Counted from the stretch's first letter, positions 21,561 to 32,288 are shown. The stretch is DNA of 64,000 bases from Schistosoma mansoni (GCF_000237925.1 NC_031499.1:2237316-2301315), one strand, 5' to 3'. The notes: generated by a model not told the origin, from the letters alone. A program made the numbers and translations.

Positions 21561-21988
21561 CACATAGGCAATATGCACAGTATGCACATATGCCAATTAG
21601 AGATTGATCAATTGAAGTCCTAAGCATCAATGGGAAGATTCAAACAAACAATACTAAGTGAATTCAAACTTCACCCGATTACACAAGCAAGTGACTATCA
21701 GAACTCAGTAGCTGAGTGGATAATGCGATGGCGTTTGAAGAGAACAGTACTAGGTTCGAGTCCCAGAGTGAACATCAACTGTGAGATGTAGGTATATCCA
21801 GCTGACGAGTCCCAAATAGGAAGAAACGCGCCTTGTCCTGGATTCCACTTCTATCCACTATCCATCTTTGCTTACAATGCTTGTCAATTAAAGCTATATC
21901 GATGCAATACGTACAGGATGTACATATGCCAATTAGAGACTAACCAGTTGCAGTCCTTAACATCAATGGGAAGATTCAAACAAACAAT
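21561..21988 (+). repeat. SINE-A with the tail at both ends (M2-M1-M2)
   Basis: The most complete SINE-A. Tail segment (21561-21655), TTCACCCGATTACACAAGC link, tRNA-like unit (GTAGCTGAGTGGATAATGCG, AGGTTCGAGTCCC), hammerhead (21796-21843), CCACTATCCATCTTTGCTTA, and the tail again (21905-21988). The two tail copies are in direct orientation, about 346 bases apart, and differ at several sites. Confidence 0.9.
21796..21843 (+). ncRNA. Hammerhead ribozyme in SINE-A
   Basis: Stem I ATCCAG (21796-21801) pairs with CTGGAT (21838-21843). Core CTGACGAG at 21802, stem II GTCC/GGAA (three of four pairs), GAAA at 21823-21826, short stem III and cleavage triplet GTC at 21835-21837. The hammerhead of schistosome Sm-alpha SINEs is established; that this copy cleaves is inferred. 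Confidence 0.75.
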
Positions 21989-22146
21989 TTCATAGAATAG
22001 TTTATAAATATAAGGGGATTATTTCATTATTATTTCATAAAAGACACCAATACAGTAAGAAATTATGTCTTTTAAGTTAGTTCTTCATTACAACTCATTA
22101 TTAATATAGGCGTTTTATACTCTTAATATAATATCAATTGTATGAT

Positions 22147-22192
22147 AGGCAAAGATGGATAGTGGCTAACAGTGAAATCCAGGACGCGCGTA
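22147..22192 (-). repeat. SINE-A end scrap
   Basis: GGCAAAGATGGATAGTGGCT to CCAGGACGCGCG only. A 46-base truncated copy ending at the ribozyme cleavage region. Confidence 0.75.
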
Positions 22193-22845
22193 GTGTTATG
22201 TAATAATATTATAATTTGAATAGTAATTATGAAGGCTGAGGTTATTGAAAACGTTCTTAATGTTCAGTGAATGTGTTGTACACATCAGTTTTGACCATTT
22301 TCTGTTCATTTAGTAGATGAGTACTGATTACTAAATATTTCACTTTTAGTGTCTGGAATTATCCACAACTGTCTTCTGAGAACACGCCAGTGTAGTGTAG
22401 CCGAACATACTGGATGAAAAGCATAAATATAGTGCACATGACGGCTTTAAATGAAATTCTTCATGAAAATTCCTTTTTGATATGTAGCGCTTACCTACTA
22501 AATTAACGGAGGAAAGGTCGGATGTATTTGCTAAAAAGTTAAAACGTTTTTCATAACTTCAGTTATGATAAAAATAGAGTTGAATGACTAACAAAGTAAT
22601 TTAAAGAAAGAGACTAAGGTAATTAAAATATTTAAAGTAATTATTTGTCGATGGATTGAAATACAGTGTTTAGGGGCAGCTAAATTATGCATTATCTAAT
22701 CAGCATTTGCAAAAGACATTTTATAATAGGGTAAGTAATAATACTAGTGGTCACATTGGAGAAGGGAGACCGATGCTGAAATAACATAAGAACATAGTGT
22801 TAAACGGATTATAAAGAGCAGCGAAATAACATTTTAATCGGAGAG
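22193..22845. other. Unique stretch
   Basis: No repeat, gene or RNA recognised. Confidence 0.3.
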
Positions 22846-23210
22846 AGGATTTGTGGATATTATAGTAATTTAATACTTGAATTCATGAGTTGATTTAAGC
22901 TAGACCACCATAGAAAACCTGGAAGCACTGGACGGCCGTTTCGTCCTAGTGTGGGTCTCCTCAGCAGTGTGCACTCACGATCCAGCTCTCAGGATCCAAA
23001 CCCAGGACCTTCAGTCTCACGCACGAGCGCTTAACCTCTAGACCGTCGGTATCCATCGGTGTTGATGTCTAATTTCAACCAATTCACGAAATTAAGCAGC
23101 CGTCCACCATTTTCTTTAGTGAGTTACCATCTCACAACAGACCTGGTTGAACTCCATTGGTCACGACTTCTCACTAAAGCTCCGGGAAATACCTCTTGGA
23201 GACCGTCAGT
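22846..23210 (-). repeat. SINE-B, full-length reverse copy
   Basis: From the tail (AGGATTTGTGGATATTATAG) through the hammerhead (reverse gives CACACTGCTGAGGAG, AGGACGAAACGGCCGTC, CAGTGC), tRNA-like unit and body to TACCTCTTGGAGACC. Core boxes are intact, stem II has one mismatch. Confidence 0.88.
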
Positions 23211-23608
23211 CATGGTGACGGTGGCGCTTCTTTGATTTGTCCTCGATATTCTAAGCATAGTAAACGATGGTTTGTATCTCATCATGAACTAAATAAGAAA
23301 TGTCAACATGTAGTTTTAAAATGTTCAATATTGATACAAAAATTATATTTTGATACGACAATACTGAGAATGCCTAACCTAAAATACATGAGATATCCGT
23401 CTGTGATATTGATTTTATATGAGAGTACTAGATGTGATTCAATACATAGTTTACAATGTTTTTATACAGCTAAAAATTAATCTCCCAGTCTAACTCTCAA
23501 CTATAAATCTCACACCCAGTTTTCATAAATTTATAAACCAATGGATAGCAACTCATCATTGATTTTATATCAGTTAGTGATGATAACTCTAATCCAAATA
23601 TATAAATT

Positions 23609-23989
23609 TCTCAGAAGGGGTTTTTGTAGAGATTTATTATTTTCATAGTTGAAAGCGTGGGTCAATTGAAGCTAGACCACCAGGGAAAACCTAGAAGCAC
23701 TGGACACCGTTTCGTCCTACTGTGGGACTCCTCAGCAGTGCGCATCTGCGACCTCGCCTCACGAGATTCTAACTCAGGACCTATCAGTCTCGCGCCAGAG
23801 CACTTAACCTCTAGACCACTCAGCCTGCATCCTATGGTGTTTATGTCTAACTCCAACCAATCCACGAAGTTGAGCAACCGTTCACCAATTGTTTTCAGTG
23901 TGTTCCTATCTCATAACAGACGTGGTTTGAACTCCACTGGTCACTGCTTCTCACTAGAACTTCAGGATTTACCTCTCGAAGTCAGTCAG
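23609..23989 (-). repeat. SINE-B, full length, target duplication
   Basis: Reverse copy from TCAGAAGGGGTTTTTGTAG to CTCGAAGTCAGTC. Flanks ATATAAATT at 23600-23608 and 23990-23998 (9 bp). No inverted arm here, so this is the plain form of the element. Confidence 0.9.
23696..23742 (-). ncRNA. Hammerhead ribozyme in SINE-B, intact core
   Basis: Reverse strand: stem I GCACTG/CAGTGC perfect, CTGAGGAG, stem II GTCC/GGAC with loop CACAGTA, GAAAC, stem III of few pairs, cleavage triplet GTC. All invariant core bases are present. Confidence 0.8.
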
Positions 23990-23998
23990 ATATAAATT

Positions 23999-24488
23999 CT
24001 TCCCAATCCTTAATACCTAGATTTATTCTTTCTTTATTGATTATATAATAAATAATGTAACATGTAAGGATTCATTAATTGTAACAAGACTATTAATTCA
24101 ATGTAATTTTATGGCTTTTTATTGTTAATTGTTTTATAGTTAAAAAAACTTTCTTGTGATTGGTCTATAAGTAGCTCATGGTCATTTATGTACCTTAATT
24201 TTATCCTGACAGTCTGAAAAACTAGCATGTGGGCAATAAAGTTTATAACATTGTTCTTAGACATTTTAACTAAGCAAATAATTGATCACTGATAAAATAG
24301 GAGGGTTGTTCGTCTATGATAGAAACATCCAGTTAGTGATATGAAATTTAAATGAAGGATTTTTTTTGGGGGGGGGGAAGAAGATAAACTTGTTGATAGG
24401 GTTGAGAACGTTTATTGACTGGAATATGTAGGAAATGCAATATCAACAATTTTTTAACCTCCCACTTCAAACTGAATTTGAAATTATA
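23999..24488. other. Unique stretch with a G10 run
   Basis: 24361-24377 is T7 followed by G10, on this strand. No gene or repeat seen. Confidence 0.4.
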
Positions 24489-24814
24489 GGCAAAGATGGA
24501 TAGTGGCTAGCAGTGGGATCCAGAATGCGCGTCACTTCGTCCTATTTGGGACTCGTCAGCTGGATATACCTGCATCTCACAGTTGATGTTCACTCTGGGA
24601 CTCGAACCTAGTACCGTTTGCTTCAAATGCCATCGCGTTATCCACTCAGCTACTGAGTTCTGATAACCACTTGCTTGTGTAATCGGGTGAAGTTTGAATT
24701 CACTTAGTATTGTTTGTTTGAATCTTCTCATTGATGGTTAGGACTGCAACTGGTCAGTCTCTAATTGGCATATGTGCATACTGTGCGTGCTGCCTCGATA
24801 CAGCCTTAATTCAC
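24489..24814 (-). repeat. SINE-A, full length (M2-M1 order)
   Basis: Reverse copy: CAAAGATGGATAGTGGCTAG, hammerhead with GAAGTGAC in place of GAAAC, tRNA-like unit (reverse AGGTTCGAGTCCC), link and tail to CGATACAGCCTTAATTCAC. Tail precedes the tRNA-like unit, opposite to the copy at 52.1 kb. Confidence 0.88.
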
Positions 24815-25379
24815 AGATTTTTTATTGAGAGAATGATGGGCTAATTATTGCAAAATTAGTCTAAAAAGGTTATTTAGAAAATAATAAATATCTATCATTC
24901 CCATCTGTCATATATGTGTTAAACAAATTTAGAAATGTAAGAAGAAAATTTCTACTCCTGGTGTTTCCTACTCACCAACATAGAGCTGTACAGGTACCAA
25001 AGTTGGTCATATTGATATAGTAAATACATACTGTGCAAACATCTCGAACTATGTGGAAATAGGTATTTAGTTCATGTGATTTCCATCTGGTCTCCAGCTG
25101 ATTTCATGCGGTGATGACAAACAGCCTACAAACTAAAAATGGTTCCAATGACCCATAAAACCATTCTTTTTGAACAATAATCATAAAACTACTTTATAAA
25201 TTAGAAATTTCTATATAACAATTTGATAATTTTAGATCGTCTTGTAAAAACGCCTTACTTGTGATTATCGTTGATATTTCTAATCTTTTATCCACTAAAT
25301 TATAGTTGTAGAGAACTCTTTAGCATTCCTGAACATTATAAGCTTAATAGAAAATTAATGTTTAATCGTATTTTATCAA
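24815..25379. other. Unique stretch
   Basis: Nothing recognised. Confidence 0.3.
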
Positions 25380-25640
25380 ATTAGTAAACTACTTATATCT
25401 ACATAAGTAGTATATAACACTTGTCAGGAATAGAATCTTCGGCAACAGAAAGACAAGAAGATCGAGGAGGAAATAAAGAGAACAGGAAGCAATTGTTATA
25501 GAAAGGCAGGAACATTAAAGTCTTAGACGACTGATTGATATTTACAAAAAGAACAGTCAAGTTTGAAACGATTGATTGACACTTTGCAAATGAAGTAATT
25601 TACTCTATGGTTCTTAGATTTTACTAACATGTTCTGTAAT
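25380..25640 (-). repeat. Family E copy
   Basis: CTACTTATATCTACATAAGT palindrome followed by the purine-rich body (GACAAGAAGATCGAGGAGG, GAACAGGAAGCAATTG). Similar to 15340-15590. Confidence 0.35.
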
Positions 25641-26126
25641 TTTATGTTCTAATACATTAGTTTGTCCCCACTTATGTTCCCATTCACTACAGTATTCAAT
25701 ACTGATTAATTCTAGTGTTTACTAGGTAGATAGTAACTAATTGAAATTAATACAAACTATAAATAAGCATATGGTAAACACATGATACATTTTGTTTGTT
25801 TGTTTGTTTTTTCCTTCACTCCCTTTTCAATTTAGTCATGTAAATCTGTTTTCAAATTTATTACGTCATCATCAATGGAAAAAAACAATATTTCACTAAG
25901 ACTAACATTTGAATTAGTCTCGATCTATTTTTGTGTATACCATGCATTAATGATCATATGATGTTATGTTATTGAAATGAATGACTTTCATTCAGAATGA
26001 ATCGAACCAATTGAAAATTAGATTTTGGTTTAATATTGTAGTTAAACATTTTTTTGTTGTTGGTTATTTTCTGACAAAATGGTGGAATTTTCATATTTGA
26101 ATAAAATATTAGAAAAATGTAAAATT
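25641..26126. other. Unique AT-rich stretch
   Basis: Contains a short TTTG tract near 25795-25808. Otherwise nothing seen. Confidence 0.3.
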
Positions 26127-26138
26127 GAACCAAATAAC

Positions 26139-26349
26139 CAAAGATGGATAGTGGCTAGCATTGGAATCCAGTTTGACGAGCTCCACTTCATCCTATTCGG
26201 GACTCGTCAGCTGGATGTATCTGCATCTCAGAGTTGATATTCACTCTAGGACTTGAACCCAGTACCATTCGCTTTAAACGCCATCACGTTATCCACTCAG
26301 CTACTGAGTCCTGATAGCCACTTGCTTGTGCAAACAAACAATACTAAGT
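26139..26349 (-). repeat. SINE-A with rearranged end and 12-bp target duplication
   Basis: Reverse end, decayed hammerhead and tRNA-like unit to CACTTGCTTGTG, then a forward tail scrap (CAAACAAACAATACTAAGT). Flanked by GAACCAAATAAC at 26127-26138 and 26350-26361. The tail scrap inside the duplication shows that the inverted form was inserted as such. Confidence 0.85.
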
Positions 26350-26474
26350 GAACCAAATAACGATAAAACTGTGATAAAACAAAATTTTATTCATAGTTTT
26401 ATTATCCTTCTATAAGATCGTTCATGGTAATCTTCGATATTTAGCCAAATGATCAACTGATGGGAGACGTTTGG

Positions 26475-27196
26475 GGCGAGACTATAATTTGTGAACGAGC
26501 CAATCAGAAGCGTCTGAGGGATTTCAAGGACACGGCGCTAATTTCAGTACCTGATGCTTATGTACAATCGGTTCACAAAGGCTTTTAGAGAAAACATGTA
26601 ATTGCTGTAATTAAATGACTTGTAGACCGTGTGTAGACTACCGTGATGTTGTCCTTCGATGTAATATATGTTGAAGGAAGACGTTAGCTAGAATAGGAAT
26701 CTTTATCGTTCGATCCAGATTGAGACTAAGGCATATTATAATCATTGCCGCCAACTGTACAATAAAAGCACCAATAACATTGGCTACAATAATCGCAGAT
26801 GTTACTGAAGCTTCGGCTGTTCAGTGGTATGAATATTGTAGGGATATATCCATAATAAAAATGATAAACTTATACAACCAGAGTACACACAAACAATAAT
26901 GAAGCTATGTGGTCGAGGCTGAGAGGATTTTTGTGACCTTATCATGGCTCCAGAGACCAACTATTATGGAGCCATATGTATGAGTTCCTCTACCGTATGC
27001 ATTACGATTTCGGAACCTTTGAACCTTTTTTTAACCTTGACAAGTTTTTGGACTATATGAAAGAAGTGTATCCACCTCAGTTATTTGGTTTTGTATAATG
27101 TATTTTTACTCTATGCTGACTGTATACTGATTGGCTAACATTTCTCAAGGTCACTTAAGATTCGTTCAAAGGTCGTCCATAAATTATAGTCTCGCC
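26475..27196 (+). mobile_element. Merlin-type DNA transposon, deletion derivative 1
   Basis: Terminal inverted repeats GGCGAGACTATAATTT... and ...AAATTATAGTCTCGCC. Flanked by a perfect 9-bp duplication GACGTTTGG (26466-26474, 27197-27205). Interior translates in pieces to RNRNLYRSIQIETKAYYN, QLYNKSTNNIG, AVQWYEYCRDI-like and LCGRG, matching the transposase traces of the copy at 59.2 kb. Merlin elements (IS1016-like DDE transposase, 8-9 bp duplications) are known from schistosomes; this family call is an inference from duplication length and the transposase scraps. Confidence 0.8.
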
Positions 27197-27205
27197 GACG
27201 TTTGG

Positions 27206-27555
27206 TATTAGTTTGCATCTGGGAAATTTAACTACCAAATGCAAACTAATAGTAAACATAGATCCGTAGTTTCCTTCTGATTACCTTCAACCAAGTAAAA
27301 TTATACATGCAATGTTAAGTCACTTAGAATGGTGGATGTATTGTAACTTGATCTATGAAATTCAATCAGCATTAAAGGACTAGACGAGAATGATATTGAT
27401 CACTATACAGTGATCAATCAGTTGTACAGTTGACTTTATCAATGCGACTAATTGAAATGTTATCATTCCAGTTATGGTATTTCGACTGCTTTCCTATTCA
27501 TCATATCGATTTCATCTCGATGTACCAATATGATATCGTAACTTGCGTTAATATA
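27206..27555. other. Unique stretch
   Basis: Nothing recognised. Confidence 0.3.
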
Positions 27556-27735
27556 CATTTTTGTTAAGTGCTGCGGCGCGAGACTGGTGGGTCCTGGGTT
27601 CGAATCTCTCGAGTGCGGGATCGTGAATGCGCACTGCTGAGGAGTCCCATAATAGGACGAAACGACCGTCCAGTGCTTCCAGGTTTTCCATGGTGGTCTA
27701 GCTTCAACTGACTCATGATTTCAACTATGATAATA
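27556..27735 (+). repeat. SINE-B, 5'-truncated at the A box
   Basis: TTAAGTGCTGCGGCGCGAGAC, B box GGGTTCGAATCTC, intact hammerhead and tail to TGACTCATGATTTCAACTAT. The tRNA-like part is short of its 5' bases. Confidence 0.88.
27631..27676 (+). ncRNA. Hammerhead ribozyme in SINE-B, intact core
   Basis: Stem I GCACTG (27631-27636) with CAGTGC (27671-27676), CTGAGGAG from 27637, stem II GTCC/GGAC with loop CATAATA, GAAA at 27659-27662, cleavage triplet GTC at 27668-27670. The best preserved ribozyme in the window. Confidence 0.82.
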
Positions 27736-28377
27736 TACATTTGTGTTAAGCTGTACATTGATTATAACTGAATGACTGACTGACTGACTACAACTAATTC
27801 CCCATTTAAAATCAGTTTCTTCATACTAACCCATTTATTGACAAATTCTTCCATAGAATTATTTTATTGTAGAAACCAATTTATAAGGAATTTATTTACA
27901 CTCCCAAGTTACCATAGTGATCATAATTTAAATATTATACTACTAATTAGATTTCTAATGGGAATATATTGTTTATTTTTGATTATAAGTTGAACATATC
28001 CATAGTCTAATTTAATGATGTTTCATTTTAACAATACAGATTTGATTGTAATGATATGAAACCGTTGATAAGTTAGTTACATTAACACTGAGGTACATTA
28101 ATTTGTAAACTAATAATAGATACTATCAGACTTGAATATTCCAATAACATTATGGTAAGGTTGAGAAATTCCCAGTCAATCATCCTCTAACATACATATA
28201 TATGTATTCTGTTTAGTTAGAAAGGTGAATGGTTAGATGGACAAGTTAGGTGGACAAGTCAATAAGATATTGAAAGGAAATAATTGTTTCATTTCAGTTT
28301 GTCCACATCGATAAAACATTGTAGAGACATGAAAATAATAAACAAATGGTGTGATGCGAAAAAAATGTTTATTAAAA
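27736..28377. other. Unique stretch
   Basis: A GACT short repeat at about 27768-27783; otherwise nothing recognised. Confidence 0.3.
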
Positions 28378-28632
28378 CAGTACTGGATTCGAGTCTCAGA
28401 GTTAACATCAACTCTGAGATGCAGGTACATCCATCTGACGAGTCCCAAATAGGACGAAACGCGCGTCCTCCATTCCACTACTAGCCACTATCCATCTCTG
28501 CTTATAATGCTTATGAATTAAGGTTATATCGAGGCAGTACGCACAGTATGCACATATGCCAACAAGAGACTGATCAATTGAAGTCGTAATCATCAATGGG
28601 AAGATTCAAGCAAACAATACCTAATGAATTTA
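28378..28632 (+). repeat. SINE-A, starting at the B box (M1-M2 order)
   Basis: Starts in GTACTGGATTCGAGTCTC, then hammerhead core CTGACGAGTCCC, AGGACGAAAC (CTCCAT-type stem I), CCATCTCTGCTTA and the tail to AACAATACCTAATGAA. Confidence 0.85.
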
Positions 28633-29387
28633 AGTACGTGTTACTGTCCTATCAGTTAGTGAGCATTATGGATGTTGAATGTATTTAAGACAAAAAATTT
28701 ATATCTGTTATTTGTTTATTGGTGTGGATCCACTACAGTTAAATTGGATGATGGAACCGTCTAATTTACGTAATTTTACGTAACTTCATGGTCAGATTGT
28801 TGAGCTAATTTAGCACACTTAGAAAACAGTTGATTTTTTAATATTCAATCGGTGATTTATTTTGTGTCGTAGATTACACAAATACGATGAGTACAAGTTA
28901 TTAATAAGTTACCTCATGTGCTTGTTCCCTGAAGCCGACTGACTAATCCTTGTCAACCATCTTTATCCATGATTACTGCTAATCAATAATTCAGTGATCA
29001 GTGATTAATTTCCTAAGGTTATTTAAATGACAGTCAATCCTAATCTTATACAGGCTAATAGCGTGTTATCGACTGTGAAAATATAACTTAAATACCGTTT
29101 CTACTGAGACTGAAACAACCTCTCCTCATTAGAACACGTGATATTTTTATGATTTGGAATATAGAAATTCTATAATTTCCGATCATATGTTCGTAGGTTC
29201 AAGTACCAGACATTCATATTTGGTTTTTACTTCTGAGTAATACAATGAACTCAGATATAAGGCGTGATTTGAAGTTGATTATACAAAGTTATTTAATTAC
29301 TGATGTTCATTGAATTAAACTGGACTAATTTTCAGAAGCTGTCATGATGATGAACAGCCATTGGACTCAGAAATTTTTAATATGAAT
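28633..29387. other. Unique AT-rich stretch
   Basis: Nothing recognised. Confidence 0.3.
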
Positions 29388-29513
29388 CCCGCGGACTCGA
29401 TCGTGGATGCTCACTACTGAGGAGTTACATACTAGGACGAAATGACCGTCCAATGCTTCCAGGTTTTCCATAGTGGTTTAGCTTTAATTGACTCATGAAT
29501 TCAACTATTAAAT
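29388..29513 (+). repeat. SINE-B, 3' half
   Basis: Begins at GACTCGATCGTGGATG. Core ACTGAGGAGTTACATACTAGG, ACGAAATGACC, tail CTTTAATTGACTCATGAATT. Core partly altered (GAAAT). Confidence 0.8.
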
Positions 29514-29559
29514 AAGTTTCCAGTTTTGTTATCAAATAATTCAATAATAAGATATTGTA

Positions 29560-29700
29560 AGTTAAGAACTCCACCTGTGGCTCTTCTAGAGTTACTGCCG
29601 GTTCCAAGCCCCGGTAAAGGAGGAGGGTTGGGCATGAGGTTAGCGACCCCATCCCGTAGAAAGACTTATTCGCTGAAAGAAAGCGCTAACCAGGTAAAAA
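29560..29700. other. GC-rich island, not recognised
   Basis: CTCCACCTGTGGCTCTTC, GCCGGTTCCAAGCCCCGG, AGGAGGAGGGTTGGGCATG and AGCGACCCCATCCCG. Much richer in G and C than its surroundings and without a repeat partner in this window. Possibly the 5' part of a transposon or a copy of a transcribed sequence; I cannot name it. Confidence 0.35.
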
Positions 29701-29818
29701 AATAAGTTAAGAATTTAAATATTATTTTATATTTGATGCGAATTTTAATAAAAATCAGATGTTTTATGAACTTGAAAAAAGACTATTAGATTCATATATC
29801 AAAAGAGCAATAATCATG

Positions 29819-30054
29819 AAATTCACTTAGTATTGTTTGCTTGAATCTTCCCATTGATGATTACGACTTCAATTGATCAGTCTCTTATTGGCATATGTGC
29901 ATACTGTGCGTATTGCCTCGATATAACCTTACTTCACAAGCATTATAAGCAATGATGGATAGTGGCTAGCAGTGGAATCCAAGACGAGTCTCAAATAGGA
30001 CTTGACGTGCATCCTGGATTCCACTACTAGCCCACTATCCCATCTTTTCTTAGA
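29819..30054 (-). repeat. SINE-A foldback with 10-bp target duplication
   Basis: Reverse tail, then GATGGATAGTGGCTAGCAG, turning at AAGACGAGTCTC into a forward hammerhead remnant (AATAGGACTTGAC) and the forward end. Arms of about 35 bases (29944-29980 and 30014-30050) are inverted. Flanked by AATAATCATG at 29809-29818 and 30055-30064. Confidence 0.85.
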
Positions 30055-30261
30055 AATAATCATGGTTTAAATTACTTCAGAATACTTTTTTGCATTCCCA
30101 ATGGTAATTTACTTCTTATTACGTAATTATCAGATCTTAGGCAAATTATTTAACATAAAGATAATTAATTTTATCTTACTTTACACTAATAAATATCAAA
30201 AACAGTTGAAAAATGAACATGAATTAGACTGCACTTATTCAAAGCAATCCCTGACAGATCT

Positions 30262-30356
30262 GTAGGTTCTAGGTTTCATCCTCGGCTACATCTTGGGTTT
30301 TCACTTCTTAGGAGTCCCATATTGAGACAAAACTGTTGTCCAATACTTTCTGGCTT
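30262..30356 (+). repeat. SINE-B, decayed fragment
   Basis: GGTTCTAGGTTTCATCCTCG, TCTTAGGAGTCCCATATTGAG, ACAAAACTGTTGTCCAATAC. Old copy without a working core. Confidence 0.45.
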
Positions 30357-30930
30357 AAACAAAGAAAAAAACAAACCAATCAATCCAGTCATTTTATAGT
30401 TACCATTTCAAGAAATGTGATCAAACTTGAAATGTTATATATTTCTCTGAGACTGCTGAAATTTGACCATTGTAACGTGAGTCTATGAAATACCTCAAAA
30501 CTCAACATTAGAACACATCATGTTCTTTGGTCCATAGTTTATACATTATATATTCACAAAATACTGTCTTCTTTTCATCTAGTGATTATGGATTAGTGAT
30601 TATTACATGAGATGATGCAAATCCTGTTTCTTGTGTCCTTGTTATCAATTTAAATATCTCAGGATAATGAATACCATGAGTTTAATGATTCACCTCATTG
30701 CTCTCTTATTCTTCTTATACGAGAGAAAAAATCGAACTTATGGAGGTTAAAATAACTTAGTAGATCATCATCAACTCTTATGGTGTGTTTTGACAAAGTC
30801 CTTATATCTTTTGTATTCATTATTAATGAGATATTTGAACATGAATACATTATAATTCTAAGTAGATTAAAAATGTCAGGTCGCTAATCTACTTCATTGA
30901 CAACTACATTAAAAAATCTATTTAATTAAC
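30357..30930. other. Unique stretch
   Basis: Nothing recognised. Confidence 0.3.
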
Positions 30931-30942
30931 AAATTTGATAGA

Positions 30943-31598
30943 TCAGAAAGGGGTTTTATGGATATTATAGTAATTTTAATAGTTGAGATCATGAATCAAT
31001 TGAAGCTAGACGACCATGGAAAACCTAGAAGCACTAGTCGGCCGATCCGTCCTGTTGTGAGACTCCTCAGCGACACTCATCCACGATCCCCTCTCACGAG
31101 ATTACAACCCAGGACCTATCAGTCTTGTGCGAACGCTTATCAAATAGACCACTGAGATGGCCGGCATCCAGTGGTGATAATGTCTAACTTCAACCGATCC
31201 ACGAAATATCCCCAAAGCCCTTTCTGATATTAATCAACATGTGCTCACTAGTGACTGGTTTCAAGAGGTATTTCATGGAGTTCTAGTGAGAAGCCGTGAC
31301 AAGTGGAGTTCAACCGGGTCTGTTGGGAGGTAGGAACTCACTGAAGACAATGGTGGATGTGTCGCTCAATTTTGTAGATCGATGGAAGTTAGAAAAAGAC
31401 GCCGTTGGATACCAGCTCAGTGTTCTAGAGGTTAGGCGTTCACACGTGAGACCGATAGGTCCTGAGTTGGAATCTCGTGAGGCGGAATCGTGGATTCGCA
31501 CTGCTGAGGAATTCCATAATAGGACGAAATGGCCTTCCAGTGCTTGCAGGTTTTCTATAGTTAGTCTAGCTTCAATTGATTCATGATCTCAACTATTA
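30943..31598. repeat. SINE-B inverted dimer with 12-bp target duplication
   Basis: Reverse copy 30943-31207 (tail, hammerhead, tRNA-like, part of body), a forward tail scrap (CCCCAAAGCCCTTTCTGATA), then a full forward copy 31243-31598. Flanks AAATTTGATAGA at 30931-30942 and 31599-31610. Both copies lie inside one duplication, so the dimer is one insertion. The forward hammerhead is CTGAGGAATTCC, ACGAAAT (altered). Confidence 0.9.
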
Positions 31599-31610
31599 AA
31601 ATTTGATAGA

Positions 31611-32054
31611 GTTATATGAAAATAAAGGTATCTAATATGTGTATACATTCAATTGAATACATATTTCAATCGTAATGGTGATAATCACATTACATAATAC
31701 TTCATTTCATACATGATATCTAGTGAACCATACAATAAAATATTCATATTTATATTGACAATACGAATTGTCCGGTGTGTGTGTACGTATGATTATTATT
31801 ATTATTATCATTATTATTAGAATTATTGTTATTATAATTATCAAGTTAGTTAATAATTCAAATAAACAAACTAGGAAAACTAAATACAAAGTTCTCATAT
31901 TGATAATTGAATTGAAAAATATTTTGTTTGAATCAACCATTGAATAATGAATAAAATAGTTGAGATGATCATGATCAAAGAGCTATGTAATAAGATAAGT
32001 TAAATGGTAGCATAATAATAAGAACCAATTCTGAAGAATAAAACATAAATTTAC
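31611..32054. other. AT-rich stretch with ATT repeat
   Basis: An imperfect ATT tract lies at about 31793-31830. Otherwise nothing recognised. Confidence 0.4.
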
Positions 32055-32061
32055 TTTCAAT

Positions 32062-32288
32062 TGGTATTGTTTGGTTGAATCTTCCCATTGATGTTTACGA
32101 CTGCAATCAAGTGGTTATCAGGACTTAGTAGGTAAGTGAATAATGCTATGGCGTTTGAATCGAAAGGTACTGTGTTCGAGTCCCATAATGAACATCAACT
32201 CTGAGATGCAGGTACATCCAACTGACGAGTCCCAAATAGAAGTTGACGCGTGTCCTGGATTCCACTGCTAGCCACTTTCCATCTTTGT
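32062..32288 (+). repeat. SINE-A with inverted tail scrap, TTGA-type core
   Basis: Reverse tail end (TTGGTATTGTTTGGTTGAAT) then forward tRNA-like unit (GTAGGTAAGTGAATAATGC, TGTTCGAGTCCC) and core CTGACGAGTCCCAAATAGAAG, TTGAC. Possible 7-bp duplication TTTCAAT on each side. Confidence 0.8.

Noticed and set aside
23657-23995. 112-codon protein
   Set aside because: Covers a SINE-B copy; frames of this kind recur in other SINE-B copies with different stops.
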